Assembly (NCBI GenBank): GCA_004570425.1
Contig: SPQJ01000003.1
Span: 62,001-126,000, forward strand
Origin: Bacillus sp. AZ43
GTDB taxonomy: Bacteria; Actinomycetota; Actinomycetes; Mycobacteriales; Geodermatophilaceae
Reading direction: 5' to 3'
Length of the DNA stretch: 64,000 bases
The notes below the pieces were generated by a model. That model was not told the DNA's origin. It searched no databases and saw nothing but the letters and a program-made list of their open reading frames with translations. This document shows, piece by piece, positions 51,678-59,786 of the stretch. The translations under genes were made by a program, and so were the position numbers. Each line of letters starts with the position of its first letter. Position 1 is the first letter of the stretch.

Positions 51678-53095
51678 CGTCGTCCCCCGACAGCGCCAGC
51701 CCAGCGCCCGTGGCCTGGCCGGAGCCAGTCGGGATCGAAGCCCACCCGGACGTAGTCGGCGAGGTCCACCGGATCGTGCTCGGGTATGGCCCTGCCGTCG
51801 GGGCCTGGGGCGAAGACGTCGGTGACGGCCGGGCGCCCGCCCTCCCCGATGCCGTTGCACTCGAGGACCTGGCTAACGAACCGGTGCCGCTCGCCCCCGA
51901 TCCACCGTTCGTCCACGGTGGTGATGTGCACGATCAGGTCGATCGCCGACGCGCAGGACCGGTAGACATGCTCCGGGGTGACCGCGGCGCGGCCGCGCAT
52001 GCACAGGTTGGCCAGCCGCTCGAGGGCGTGGTGGGCTGAGCGGGCGTGCAGAGTGCAGGCCGAGCCGCCCTCCCCCGCCTCCATCACCTCGATCAGCGGC
52101 CACGCCTCATCGCCGCGGACCTCGCCCAGCCACACGCGGCTGACGTTCATGACCAGCGACTGCTCGACCAGCTCGGTCAGCGTCACCTCGCCGAGGCGGC
52201 GGCCGTCGGGTCCGCGCTCGCCGGTGCCCTCCCGGGCCTCGAACGGCACCACCCTCGGATGCCGGTCGGGCAGCTCGTGCAGCAGCAGCTCGAAATGCTT
52301 CTCGATCGTGGCCAGGTGCTCCTCGACCGGCAGCTCGTTGGCCAGCGCCCGCAGCATCAGCGTCTTGCCAGCAGCCTGGGCGCCGGTGACGACGATGTTC
52401 TTGCGCGCCCGCACCGCCGCCCGCAGGAACTCGGCCAGCGGCCGGTCGATCGCCCGCAGACCCACCATGTCGTCGAGGTCGACGTTCCGGATCCGGTGTC
52501 GGCGTATCACCAGATGGGGTCGCGGCACTGTCTCGATGACTGCGGCCAACCGGGACCCGTCAGGCAGGCGCATGGTGAGCAGCGGACTGGCTGTGGTTAG
52601 CGTCCGCTCCGCGCGGCCCAGCCGAGCGGCGATGTGCTGCAGTTGCCGCACCAACTCCTCGTCCGAGTCGGCGATCGGGTCAACGCGGACGTCCCGGCCG
52701 TCGGCGTAACCGATCCACACGTTGTCGTACCCGTGAACCTCGATGTTCTCTACCAGCGGGTCGTCCACGTAGGGCTGCAGCCGGCCCAACCCGAACTGGG
52801 CGGCGAACACCGCGTCAGCGATCACCCGCTCCTCGGCCGGCGTGGGAACCATCTGCCCGGCGCGCATCCGCTGCCGGACCAACTCATCGACGCCGTCCTG
52901 GACGAGCGTGCGGGCCAGCTCATGCTGCGCCATCATGCTGAGCGTCGGGCGGCGCTTGAGCTCCTCGGCCAAGGCCGTCGCCGTTGTCTGATGCAGCCGA
53001 CGCACCAGCGTCCAGTCCACCGCCACCGGTGATGCGTCCGCTCGTCGAGGCACGGTGCCCGCGCTGAGCAGGTCGGTGGTGAGGTCAGCGGACAC
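51674..53095 (-). CDS. tadA: TadA/CpaF-type pilus assembly ATPase
   Basis: 473 residues from the GTG that overlaps the tadZ stop. Walker A is GAQAAGKT (238-245), then the His-box region (HLATIEKHFELLLHELPDRH), Walker B-like VSRVWLGEVRGDEAWPLIEV and GGSACTLHARSAHHALERLA. This is the secretion ATPase that extends (and in some systems retracts) the Tad pilus. The N-terminal 100 residues are helical, as usual in CpaF. Confidence 0.92.
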   Translation of the reverse strand: MSADLTTDLLSAGTVPRRADASPVAVDWTLVRRLHQTTATALAEELKRRPTLSMMAQHELARTLVQDGVDELVRQRMRAGQMVPTPAEERVIADAVFAAQFGLGRLQPYVDDPLVENIEVHGYDNVWIGYADGRDVRVDPIADSDEELVRQLQHIAARLGRAERTLTTASPLLTMRLPDGSRLAAVIETVPRPHLVIRRHRIRNVDLDDMVGLRAIDRPLAEFLRAAVRARKNIVVTGAQAAGKTLMLRALANELPVEEHLATIEKHFELLLHELPDRHPRVVPFEAREGTGERGPDGRRLGEVTLTELVEQSLVMNVSRVWLGEVRGDEAWPLIEVMEAGEGGSACTLHARSAHHALERLANLCMRGRAAVTPEHVYRSCASAIDLIVHITTVDERWIGGERHRFVSQVLECNGIGEGGRPAVTDVFAPGPDGRAIPEHDPVDLADYVRVGFDPDWLRPGHGRWAGAVGGRR

Positions 53096-53888
53096 GGCTG
53101 CCCCCAAACGTGGTTGCGGGCGCAGGCACGGGCGCTGGCGGTGGTGTCAACCTGGATTCGTGAGCCGCGGCCAATTCGACCAACCGGGTCGCGACCGTCC
53201 GCGCGGCTCGTAGCAGCGGCGACTGGGTGAACAGCCGGCCCGCCGGCGCGCCGTCGCTGAGCACTGCGGCCGCCTTCGGATCCCGCGGCAGCGAACCGAC
53301 CGAGGGAACGCCGAGTGCCTCGCTGATCTCTCGCTCGCCGTACGGCTCCCCCGGCCCGATCACCAGCGTGCCCAGCATGCCGGGGTACGCCTCCCGCCCT
53401 CGGAGTTCGGCAATCGCCTGCGTCGCCGCACGCACGGCGCGAAGCGTGGAGCCGGTGGCCAGCACGACGGCGGCAGCCCGTTGGACCACGGCGGCCGGGA
53501 AGTGCTCAGCGCGCCGCCGCCCGCAGTCGGCCACCACGTCCACGGCGCCGTCCTCCACCGCCGCCAGCACGGCGGCCAGGCGATTCCAGTCCATATGTCG
53601 GGCGCCGGCGGGATCGGCCAGGCCGGGTAGCAGCCGCGCACGTCCTTCGGAGTCGAGCCGCAGCAGCTGACGGTCCAGGTGCAGGGCCGGCCCGCCGCGC
53701 CGCGCCGCGAGCTCCAGGTCGGCCAGCCCGCCCGCGAACGGCTCGCCTCGGCCGTACCCCGGCAATACGTCCCCGCCGGCCGGATCCAGCTCGGCTAGGA
53801 CCACCGGGCGAGGCCAGGACAGCGCCAGAGCCAGCCCGCTAGTGGTCACGCCGGGTGCGCCCTTGGCCGAGCACAGTGCGATCAACAC
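53085..53888 (-). CDS. tadZ: TadZ-like ParA ATPase
   Basis: 267 residues. CSAKGAPGVTTSGLALALSW is a deviant Walker A of the ParA/MinD class, and VVADCGRRR and VVLATGSTLRAVRAATQAI match the next two motifs. TadZ localises the pilus machine. It starts at GTG and overlaps tadA by 11 bases. Confidence 0.8.
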   Translation of the reverse strand: MLIALCSAKGAPGVTTSGLALALSWPRPVVLAELDPAGGDVLPGYGRGEPFAGGLADLELAARRGGPALHLDRQLLRLDSEGRARLLPGLADPAGARHMDWNRLAAVLAAVEDGAVDVVADCGRRRAEHFPAAVVQRAAAVVLATGSTLRAVRAATQAIAELRGREAYPGMLGTLVIGPGEPYGEREISEALGVPSVGSLPRDPKAAAVLSDGAPAGRLFTQSPLLRAARTVATRLVELAAAHESRLTPPPAPVPAPATTFGGSRVR

Positions 53889-53902
53889 GGCAGCCGCCCC
53901 GC

Positions 53903-54586
53903 CTACTCGCCGGCCACCACGACGATGGCGATCAGGCCTGCGGCGGCACGGGCGGCGACGTCCGGCCCGTCGGCCTCGTCGACGAGCACGTCGACGACCC
54001 GCAGCCCGTCGGTTCCGGGAGGGCCAGAGTTCACCACGGTCGCTTCCACCACGCTCGGAACTCCTTGGGTCGTGGCTGGAGCGCTGCCCGCGGCCACGGG
54101 CACCAGGAGGACGTCGTCGCCCGGCCGCAGCGGGGTCGTCGGTAGTTGCACGAGCGACACGCCAACCCCGATCAGCTGCTGTCCTGGAGCCGGGAGGCGC
54201 TCATCGGTCAGGGCGTCGCGGGTGAGCAACGAACCGGGCCCCAGGGTGGTCGCCGCGACCAGGCCGATCACTTCGTCGCGGTCGACGTACGGGATGGGCT
54301 CCAACGCCGGATCGGCAGAGATCGTTGCTTCTACGAGGTCGGCAGCGGTGAGAGTCTGCCCCCACGGCACCTCGCGTGCGATCGCGATCACGGCGGTCGT
54401 CTGACCCAGCGACGTCGCCAGATAGGTCGCCCCAAGAGCACCGAGCACCACCATGCTCACGGCCAATGCCAGAAGGGCCGGACGGCGCCGGCGGCGAGGT
54501 GGCGGCAGCACCGGCGCGCGAGGCAGGCCATGCATTTCCGCCGGAGAGGGCGCTGCCCCGGTCGTCGGCGGCTGGGTCCGGGTCAT
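53903..54586 (-). CDS. CpaB/RcpC-like SAF-domain protein
   Basis: 227 residues. One hydrophobic span (about 36-58), then a SAF domain (AREVPWGQTLTAADLVEATI, then LVAATTLGPGSLLTRDAL) typical of CpaB/RcpC, which stabilises the pilus outside the membrane. Coupled by ATGA to the gene before and separated from tadZ by 14 bases. Confidence 0.8.
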   Translation of the reverse strand: MTRTQPPTTGAAPSPAEMHGLPRAPVLPPPRRRRRPALLALAVSMVVLGALGATYLATSLGQTTAVIAIAREVPWGQTLTAADLVEATISADPALEPIPYVDRDEVIGLVAATTLGPGSLLTRDALTDERLPAPGQQLIGVGVSLVQLPTTPLRPGDDVLLVPVAAGSAPATTQGVPSVVEATVVNSGPPGTDGLRVVDVLVDEADGPDVAARAAAGLIAIVVVAGE

Positions 54587-55485
54587 CGGCTTGCCCCGTC
54601 CTGGTTGAGGACGTGCAGTTCACCGACGAACAACTCCGCCGAAGAGGACAGCTCCAGCGTCTCTGTGCCCGACAGCCCACTACCGGACCAGGTGATCGTC
54701 CACGTGCTCGTCGCTGTGATGGGCCACGGGCCACCGCCCGGTACGTGTCGGCTCGACGCCTGCGCATACACATGGCCGCAGTCCGGAGACGCGCCTTCGG
54801 TGCCCTGCACGTACGGCGTCCCGAGGCCGCAGGTGGCGATGTGTCCGTCGCCCATGTTCCAGAGGACCTGGCTGACCCGAGCTTCGGCGGTCACCGTCAC
54901 GCCTCCGGCGGAGGCAGAGGCCTGGACAGGGCCAGTCGTGCCTGCGGTGCGTGCGACCCACATCCACACCGGTAGACCCACCAATCCGCTCCGGGAAGCC
55001 GGCGGTGGTGCCATCCCGATGTCCGGCGCCTTCAGTGCCATGGATGCGATTGCCTCCTGAGCGAGGAGGCGAGGGTCCACCGGGGGGGCGCCAGGTGCTC
55101 CAGCCCCGTTCGACAAGAAGATCAGGCCCGACCACAATCCTGATCCGGTTCCGACCGGGCGCGGGCATGTGAAGACCCAGATCATCCCGTCTTCCGGACG
55201 ATGTCCGGCCCATACCGGGTCCCCAATCCACGGTTGAGGATCTGCAACCGCTCTCGTGCAACTGGGCGGGGGCGCCTCTCCGACTGCCGGCTGCTCCCAG
55301 CCAGGGCTGACGTCGTTGTCCCCACCGGCGCCTTGTCCCGCGGATGTCGCCTGGACCAGGCAGATCCCGGTCTGGGCATCCCTTTGCGCGCACTCCACGG
55401 GTGGAGCTGCCATTGCGACGTTCAGCCCGCCGGAGACCGTGAAGATCGCGATCGCGAGCAGGACCACGCGGTGCGACGTCAGCAT
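54583..55485 (-). CDS. Secreted protein of the Tad operon
   Basis: 300 residues with a clear signal peptide (MLTSHRVVLLAIAIFTVSGG, ending ALA/MAA-like) and a Pro/Gly-rich exported domain with Cys pairs (CAQRDAQTGIC and TCGLGTPYVQGTEGASPDCG) and several Trp. No family recognised. It overlaps the lipoprotein gene by 7 bases and is coupled to the SAF gene. Confidence 0.7.
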   Translation of the reverse strand: MLTSHRVVLLAIAIFTVSGGLNVAMAAPPVECAQRDAQTGICLVQATSAGQGAGGDNDVSPGWEQPAVGEAPPPSCTRAVADPQPWIGDPVWAGHRPEDGMIWVFTCPRPVGTGSGLWSGLIFLSNGAGAPGAPPVDPRLLAQEAIASMALKAPDIGMAPPPASRSGLVGLPVWMWVARTAGTTGPVQASASAGGVTVTAEARVSQVLWNMGDGHIATCGLGTPYVQGTEGASPDCGHVYAQASSRHVPGGGPWPITATSTWTITWSGSGLSGTETLELSSSAELFVGELHVLNQDGASR

Positions 55486-56078
55486 GGTCGATCCGTCAGC
55501 GGGTCCAACTCGTTGACCAGCCACGGGGATCCCGGTTCGGCCTCGTAGCGCGTGACGGTGATGTCCCAGACGTACCGCGGCGGAGTCCCGTGGGGCACGA
55601 CCTCCCCGTTCTCGACCCTCAGAACGCGCGTGCTCTCGCTGTCGTAGCAGCCGGTGATCCTCACGGTGGGTCCCTCGGGAGCCGTTAGGTCGACGTCGGT
55701 GACCTCCAGGTCGACTGCGGTGTCGCCTTCCTGACGGAGCCCGAGGGCTGCGTAGTCCCGTACTGCCGTGACGGCGAGCAGCGCGGCGGGGTCACCCGAG
55801 AACCGCCGGATCTCTGGCTCCCAGTCCCTGGCACCTGGGTCCTTCTTGGCCGCGTCAGTGACGCGCAGCAGCTCGTTGACGACCACGGTGGCATCTGTTG
55901 CCGCCTCGTCTTCGGGGCTCGGCGCGTTGCTCGTGGCAGGAGCGGTCGTCGAAGTCCGCGAAGTCGAAGACGTCGTCGCGCTCGGCGTCGAGCCCTCCGG
56001 ACTGGCCTCGCCCGCCGTGCATCCAGCGAGGGGCAGTAGCGCAAGGAGCGCACCAGCCGCCCACCGCCGCCTGGTCAT
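55479..56078 (-). CDS. Lipoprotein, first gene of the Tad operon
   Basis: 199 residues from the ATG giving MTRRRWAAGALLALLPLAGC. The lipobox LAGC means it should be a membrane-anchored lipoprotein. A Ser/Thr/Pro-rich linker is followed by an NTF2-like-looking domain (VTAVRDYAALGLRQEGDTAV, then YVWDITVTRYEAEPGSPWLV). An ATG at 56207 with a strong GGGGGAGG site also opens this frame, but it would put 43 residues before the signal. The promoter-like region above it has an ACTGGAG pair. Confidence 0.7.
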   Translation of the reverse strand: MTRRRWAAGALLALLPLAGCTAGEASPEGSTPSATTSSTSRTSTTAPATSNAPSPEDEAATDATVVVNELLRVTDAAKKDPGARDWEPEIRRFSGDPAALLAVTAVRDYAALGLRQEGDTAVDLEVTDVDLTAPEGPTVRITGCYDSESTRVLRVENGEVVPHGTPPRYVWDITVTRYEAEPGSPWLVNELDPLTDRPC

Positions 56079-56267
56079 CGCGACTGCCCGCGCCGGGTAG
56101 GGAGACCGTGCTTCGGTACGAGGCTGACTGCCCGCGGTCGGTGGACGAGTCCCTGGGGCATGCGGTCCCATGCCGCACTCGACTCCGTCGTGCGGGCCAT
56201 TGGGCACCTCCCCCGGGCAACTGCGCGGGAAATTACCACCGGGATCGTCCGGGGAGGCAGGCTCTTT

Positions 56268-56286
56268 CTCCAGTAATTCTCCAGTT
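56268..56286 (-). promoter_or_regulatory. ACTGGAG operator before the Tad operon
   Basis: On the minus strand AACTGGAG AAT TACTGGAG: two copies exactly 11 bp apart. It is 60-80 bases before the strong ribosome site at 56207 and directly after the 3' end of the regulator gene. It matches the pair at 57016 almost exactly. Confidence 0.65.
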
Positions 56287-56738
56287 CAGCCTTCGAAAGT
56301 CGCCATGGCCGCGTGGTCCCTGCGAGAGCGGCGGACGGCCGCCTCCACTCGCGGGCTGTCCACGCCGAGAACCTGGCTGATGGCGGCTATCACCTCGGGC
56401 GAGGGATCCGCCCCGGGGCGGCCGTCTTCCAGCCGCAAATACGTCATGACCGACAACCCGGGCCCAGTCACCTCATTCGTGGCAAATCCGGCCGCCAAGC
56501 GCAGAGCCGCCAGAGGTGGGTCGTCGCGGTCAACGTCGAGGAGATACAAGGGGTCGACGCCCAGCGCGGTCGCAAGCCTCGGCACGAAGCGGGGTCGCGG
56601 ACGCTCGAGTCCCGTCTCCCAGACCCGGATGCGCACCGGACTGGAGAGCTCCAGATTTTCAGCCAGTTCTTCTCGGCTCAGGCCGATGGCCTCACGGGCA
56701 GCCTGCAGGCGGTCGCCTCGAAGCAGCGGCCGCGCCAC
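56286..56738 (-). CDS. Two-HTH (XRE-type) regulator of the element
   Basis: 150 residues from the GTG giving VARPLLRGDRLQAAREAIGL, with GGGGGAG 5 bases upstream. Two XRE-like helix-turn-helix units can be seen: about 10-60 (AREAIGLSREELAENLELSS) and about 75-135 (ALRLAAGFATNEVTGPGLSV, then IAAISQVLGV). Two DNA-binding units in one chain fit direct repeats one helical turn apart, such as the ACTGGAG pairs that flank this gene on both sides (56268 and 57016). It lies between the Tad operon and xis-int, a usual place for the master regulator. The open frame upstream of the GTG is not protein-like. Confidence 0.65.
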   Translation of the reverse strand: MARPLLRGDRLQAAREAIGLSREELAENLELSSPVRIRVWETGLERPRPRFVPRLATALGVDPLYLLDVDRDDPPLAALRLAAGFATNEVTGPGLSVMTYLRLEDGRPGADPSPEVIAAISQVLGVDSPRVEAAVRRSRRDHAAMATFEG

Positions 56739-57015
56739 GGCAGCTCCCCCATCACCCGATCGGTGGACACCCGCCCCGTGGCGCCGAACCCTAGTGCCGT
56801 GTGCCCGCCCCGATCGGGCAAGCGCCTCGTCACCGGCGCGGCGCGCCTGCGTGTCGGCACGCTGCGACACCAGTCGACGGAGGGGGCAACGGGAGGGTGA
56901 CGTCGGGCGGTGGCTGGAGGCCTGCGCCGGCATCCTCCCGACGTCCAACGCACCTCTCGTCCACTGGAGACCCTCTGCAGGGCCACGACCGACTGCGCAT
57001 CTGCCTCCGCAGGGG

Positions 57016-57034
57016 AACTGGAGAAGAACTGGAG
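57016..57034 (+). promoter_or_regulatory. ACTGGAG operator between the regulator and xis
   Basis: AACTGGAG AAG AACTGGAG, two perfect copies 11 bp apart. The second overlaps the Shine-Dalgarno of the small ORF at 57041, so binding there could also block translation or transcription start. A further single CACTGGAG is near 56962. Confidence 0.6.
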
Positions 57035-57040
57035 GACGAC

Positions 57041-57232
57041 ATGCTCGACAAAGCCGGCACCCGCGACATGGCTGTGGAGAGCGCCTGCGTCGTCTTGCCG
57101 AGCCACCAAACCGAGGCCTCAAGACTGAAGGAATACCGGAACAGTCCGCGGAAGCCTTTGCGCCATGAGACCAACAGCCCAGCCACAGCCGCCGCGGTAT
57201 CCGTGCCGGCCTCGGGGCACCCCGATCGGTGA
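57041..57232 (+). CDS. Small hypothetical protein before xis
   Basis: 63 residues from an ATG with GGAGGACGAC directly upstream (MLDKAGTRDMAVESACVVLP). Hydrophilic, basic end (KEYRNSPRKPLRHETNSP). No family recognised. The strong ribosome site and the ACTGGAG pair suggest a real, regulated gene. It is divergent from the regulator. Confidence 0.45.
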   Translation: MLDKAGTRDMAVESACVVLPSHQTEASRLKEYRNSPRKPLRHETNSPATAAAVSVPASGHPDR

Positions 57233-57286
57233 CGTCGACCGCGGCATCCGTGGCCGTCCCATCCTCGGTCAGCAGGTCGGTTCCTG

Positions 57287-57508
57287 ATGCCTGCGACGAC
57301 CTCGGAACGAGTCGCGTCGCTTGAACAGCACAATCAGCTGCTGACCGTCGCCCAGGCCGGGGACTACCTGGGAACAGGAGAGCGGTTCATCCGCCGGCTG
57401 ATCGCTCAACGGCGGATCACCTACGTCAAGCTCGGCAAGTACGTCCGGCTCCAGCGCTCGATCCTCGACGAGTTCATCGAGGCCGGACGTGTCACGAGTG
57501 AGGAGTAG
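57287..57508 (+). CDS. xis: Excisionase (MerR-like HTH)
   Basis: 73 residues. The core LLTVAQAGDYLGTGERFIRR, then LIAQRRITYVKLGKYVRLQR, is the excisionase/HTH_17 fold: a winged helix that binds beside att and directs the integrase to excise. 311 bases before the integrase, same strand. Confidence 0.85.
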   Translation: MPATTSERVASLEQHNQLLTVAQAGDYLGTGERFIRRLIAQRRITYVKLGKYVRLQRSILDEFIEAGRVTSEE

Positions 57509-57819
57509 CTCGACTCGTGCCGCACACCGGCAGCGACCGTGGGGGCGCGCCTATGCCGGGCCGAAATTCTCGGCGGTCACCACGCCACTTGGGCGCCTGT
57601 CCCTGCCCTCGTCAACCATGGCGTGGGGGTGGCGATTCTGCGGCCCCTCCACCGACCTCGCGCCCACCGCCCGCTATTGCCGCGGCGAGCACGTCGTCCT
57701 AAGTACGTCAAGCCCCCCGATGAGACTCGTGGAAGGCCATCAGTCGATCGGCGTCGCCGCCTCAACTCGGTCGGCAATCGCCCGACAGTCGCCTCAACCG
57801 AAGGCACGGGGAGGCTGAC
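57509..57819. other. xis-int gap
   Basis: 311 bases between excisionase and integrase. Two open frames cross it but both are Arg/Pro/Ser-rich and lack good ribosome sites. It may hold an integrase promoter. No repeats seen. Confidence 0.5.
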
Positions 57820-58953
57820 GTGAGCCGAAGGACCTGGGGCACGGTTCGTCGGCTCCGCTCGGGGCGCTATCAGGCCCGCTACACAGATGACACGGGCAGG
57901 CAAGTCTCGGCGCCGTCCACGTTCGCGACCAAGGCCGACGGCTACAGATGGCTCGCCAAGACGCAGACCGAGCTGGACTCGGGCCGCTGGATCGACCCGA
58001 AGGCGGGCAAGGAGCCGCTCCAGGTCTATGCCGAGCACTGGGTGGAGACCCGCCTCGTCCGTGGCCGGCCACTGGCCCCTCGCACGGCCGAGCTCTACCG
58101 AGCACAGCTCAAGAACCACATCGTCCCGTCCCTGGGATCGACGCCCCTTCGCCAGCTGGAGGCCTCTTCTGTCCGGGCCTGGTACGGGAAGCTCAGCGGC
58201 CCCGCCGGACCGGGTCAGGTCACAGCGGCCAAGTGCTACCGACTGCTGCGCGCCATCTGCACTACGGCTGTCGACGACAATCTCATCGCTCGGAACCCGT
58301 GCTCCATCCGTGGAGCAGGGCAGGAACGCTCCAGTGAGCGACCGATGTTCACGCTCGCTCAAGTCCAGGCGCTCGTCGATGCCGTCGAGGATCGCTGGCG
58401 AGCGCTGATCCTCCTGGCTGCCTGGACGGGACTGCGCATCGGTGAGCTGTCGGCGCTCCGTCGGGAGCACCTCGATCTCAAGGCAGGCACCGTGAGCGTG
58501 AAGAGCGCGGTCATCGACGTGATCGGGCAGGAACGTTCCTACGGCCCGCCGAAGTCGGCCGCAGGTCGCCGAGCCGTGGCGATCCCGCCGCACATCATCG
58601 GCGACCTGGAACACCACCTCGCGACGTACGCCCAGCCCGGTGCGCACGGACTGGTCTTCGTGGGGCCGAAGGGCGGGCCTATACGACGCAACAACTTCGC
58701 CTCGCGGGTGTGGGCTCCAGCAGCAGAGGCGGCCGGACTGCCGGCTGGCTCCCATCTACATGACCTGCGCGGCTGGGGCGCCACCGTCGCCGCCCGGCAC
58801 GGCGCCACCACCAGGGAATTGATGCACCGACTCGGGCACGCCTCCCCCGCCGCGGCGCTGCGCTACCAGCGCGCCGAGCAAGAACGAGATGCCGCGCTCG
58901 CCGCCGCCATGAGCGCGGCGCTGAGGCACTCCGACGGCACGACTTCTGCCTGA
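57820..58953 (+). CDS. int: Tyrosine integrase
   Basis: 377 residues from a GTG. An arm-binding-like N-terminus (GRYQARYTDDTGRQVSAPST), a SAM-like core-binding domain (about 65-155) and the catalytic domain with Arg206 (TGLRIGEL), Lys245, His314 and Arg317 (HLHDLRGW), His340 (RLGHAS) and Tyr349 (ALRYQRAEQERD). All catalytic residues are present. It should recombine the tRNA-Gly sites at the ends of the element. It is 4.9 kb from attR, while a tRNA-end-like sequence lies only 40 bases after its stop. Confidence 0.93.
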   Translation: MSRRTWGTVRRLRSGRYQARYTDDTGRQVSAPSTFATKADGYRWLAKTQTELDSGRWIDPKAGKEPLQVYAEHWVETRLVRGRPLAPRTAELYRAQLKNHIVPSLGSTPLRQLEASSVRAWYGKLSGPAGPGQVTAAKCYRLLRAICTTAVDDNLIARNPCSIRGAGQERSSERPMFTLAQVQALVDAVEDRWRALILLAAWTGLRIGELSALRREHLDLKAGTVSVKSAVIDVIGQERSYGPPKSAAGRRAVAIPPHIIGDLEHHLATYAQPGAHGLVFVGPKGGPIRRNNFASRVWAPAAEAAGLPAGSHLHDLRGWGATVAARHGATTRELMHRLGHASPAAALRYQRAEQERDAALAAAMSAALRHSDGTTSA

Positions 58954-58993
58954 TCCGGCTTGAGCTCCGGAGATCGAGCCACTCCACGAGCTC

Positions 58994-59039
58994 AACCTTG
59001 TCGCTGGTGATGCGGGTTCGAGCCCCGTCACTCACCCCA
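58994..59039 (+). other. tRNA 3'-end-like sequence (possible old or secondary att)
   Basis: The last 29 bases fold like a T-arm and acceptor 3' strand (TGCGGGTTCGAGCCCCGTCA, then CTCACCCCA) and resemble attR (TGCGGGTTCGA-TT-CCCGTCAC). The upstream part only roughly matches an anticodon arm (AACCTTGTCGCTGG against AGCCTTCCAAGCTGG). No complete tRNA can be formed. It lies where an integrase-proximal att site would be expected. Confidence 0.45.
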
Positions 59040-59045
59040 CCGGCG

Positions 59046-59077
59046 AGGCCCCTGGTCAGGCGACTAACCAGGGCCTT
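59046..59077 (+). terminator. Hairpin after the integrase
   Basis: AGGCC-CCTGGT pairs with AACCAGG-GCCTT, with one bulge and a 9-base loop, followed by T-rich bases. Probably the integrase terminator. Confidence 0.65.
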
Positions 59078-59262
59078 TACCCTTCCTCGTTGCATGCTGG
59101 GAGGCAAGATCACCCCGGTCAACCCCTAGCTGGGGGCACCCTTTTTGGGAGGCCAATCCCACGACCGCCGTCGGCCGGCCGGGTCGGTGCACGCCAGGGA
59201 TGACTGACTGAACATGTTGCTGACCCAGGAGCGGCGCAGCTCGTCGGCCCTGGGTCACGTCC

Positions 59263-59541
59263 TCACGCGGTGGCGGCGAGTTGGCCAGGCGAAGTGACGT
59301 CGACGGTCAGGACGCTGGGCAGACGGTCCAAGCGGAGGGTCACGAGTTCCATTTCATGCGACGAGGCAGTCAGATGCACGGTGACCGTCCACCGACCACC
59401 GTTGGCCTCTTCGGCTTCCAGGCGAGTGAAGGCGTGGTTGCGTCCGGTCAACATGGTGAGGACGCGCTGCAGTCCCAGCGCGTCGGCCACGACGACGCGC
59501 ACTCTGGCTGCGCTGGGAACGAGATCTTGGTGGATGGCCAT
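59263..59541 (-). CDS. ACT-domain protein
   Basis: 92 residues. RVRVVVADALGLQRVLTMLT with LHV-like TVTVHLTASSHEMELVTLRL and SVLTVDVTS follow the ACT fold found in the acetolactate synthase regulatory subunit and small stand-alone regulators. No biosynthetic gene is nearby. Its role is unknown. Confidence 0.6.
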   Translation of the reverse strand: MAIHQDLVPSAARVRVVVADALGLQRVLTMLTGRNHAFTRLEAEEANGGRWTVTVHLTASSHEMELVTLRLDRLPSVLTVDVTSPGQLAATA

Positions 59542-59786
59542 GGATGCCTCCGGGCCGTTGGGGCCCTGGTCAGCGGGAGAGCGACCTCGACTGACGTGCT
59601 CTCGGACCCACCGGCGCGAGAGTCAGTCGCCGGCGAGCCCGCACAGAATCGCGAAGCCAGCCACGTCAGCAAGCTACACGGCGCTTCTGTGGTGGCCGGC
59701 GAACCCCGCCCGACCAGCCGGAGTCCGCTCCGAACGCCGCATCGGGGATAGAACCACCGGGTTCCCCGCATCTACGCCTCACCGTC

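Noticed and set aside
58954-59040. A complete tRNA or tmRNA gene after the integrase
   Set aside because: Only a T-arm and acceptor 3' strand can be formed. No D-arm or matching acceptor 5' strand is present.
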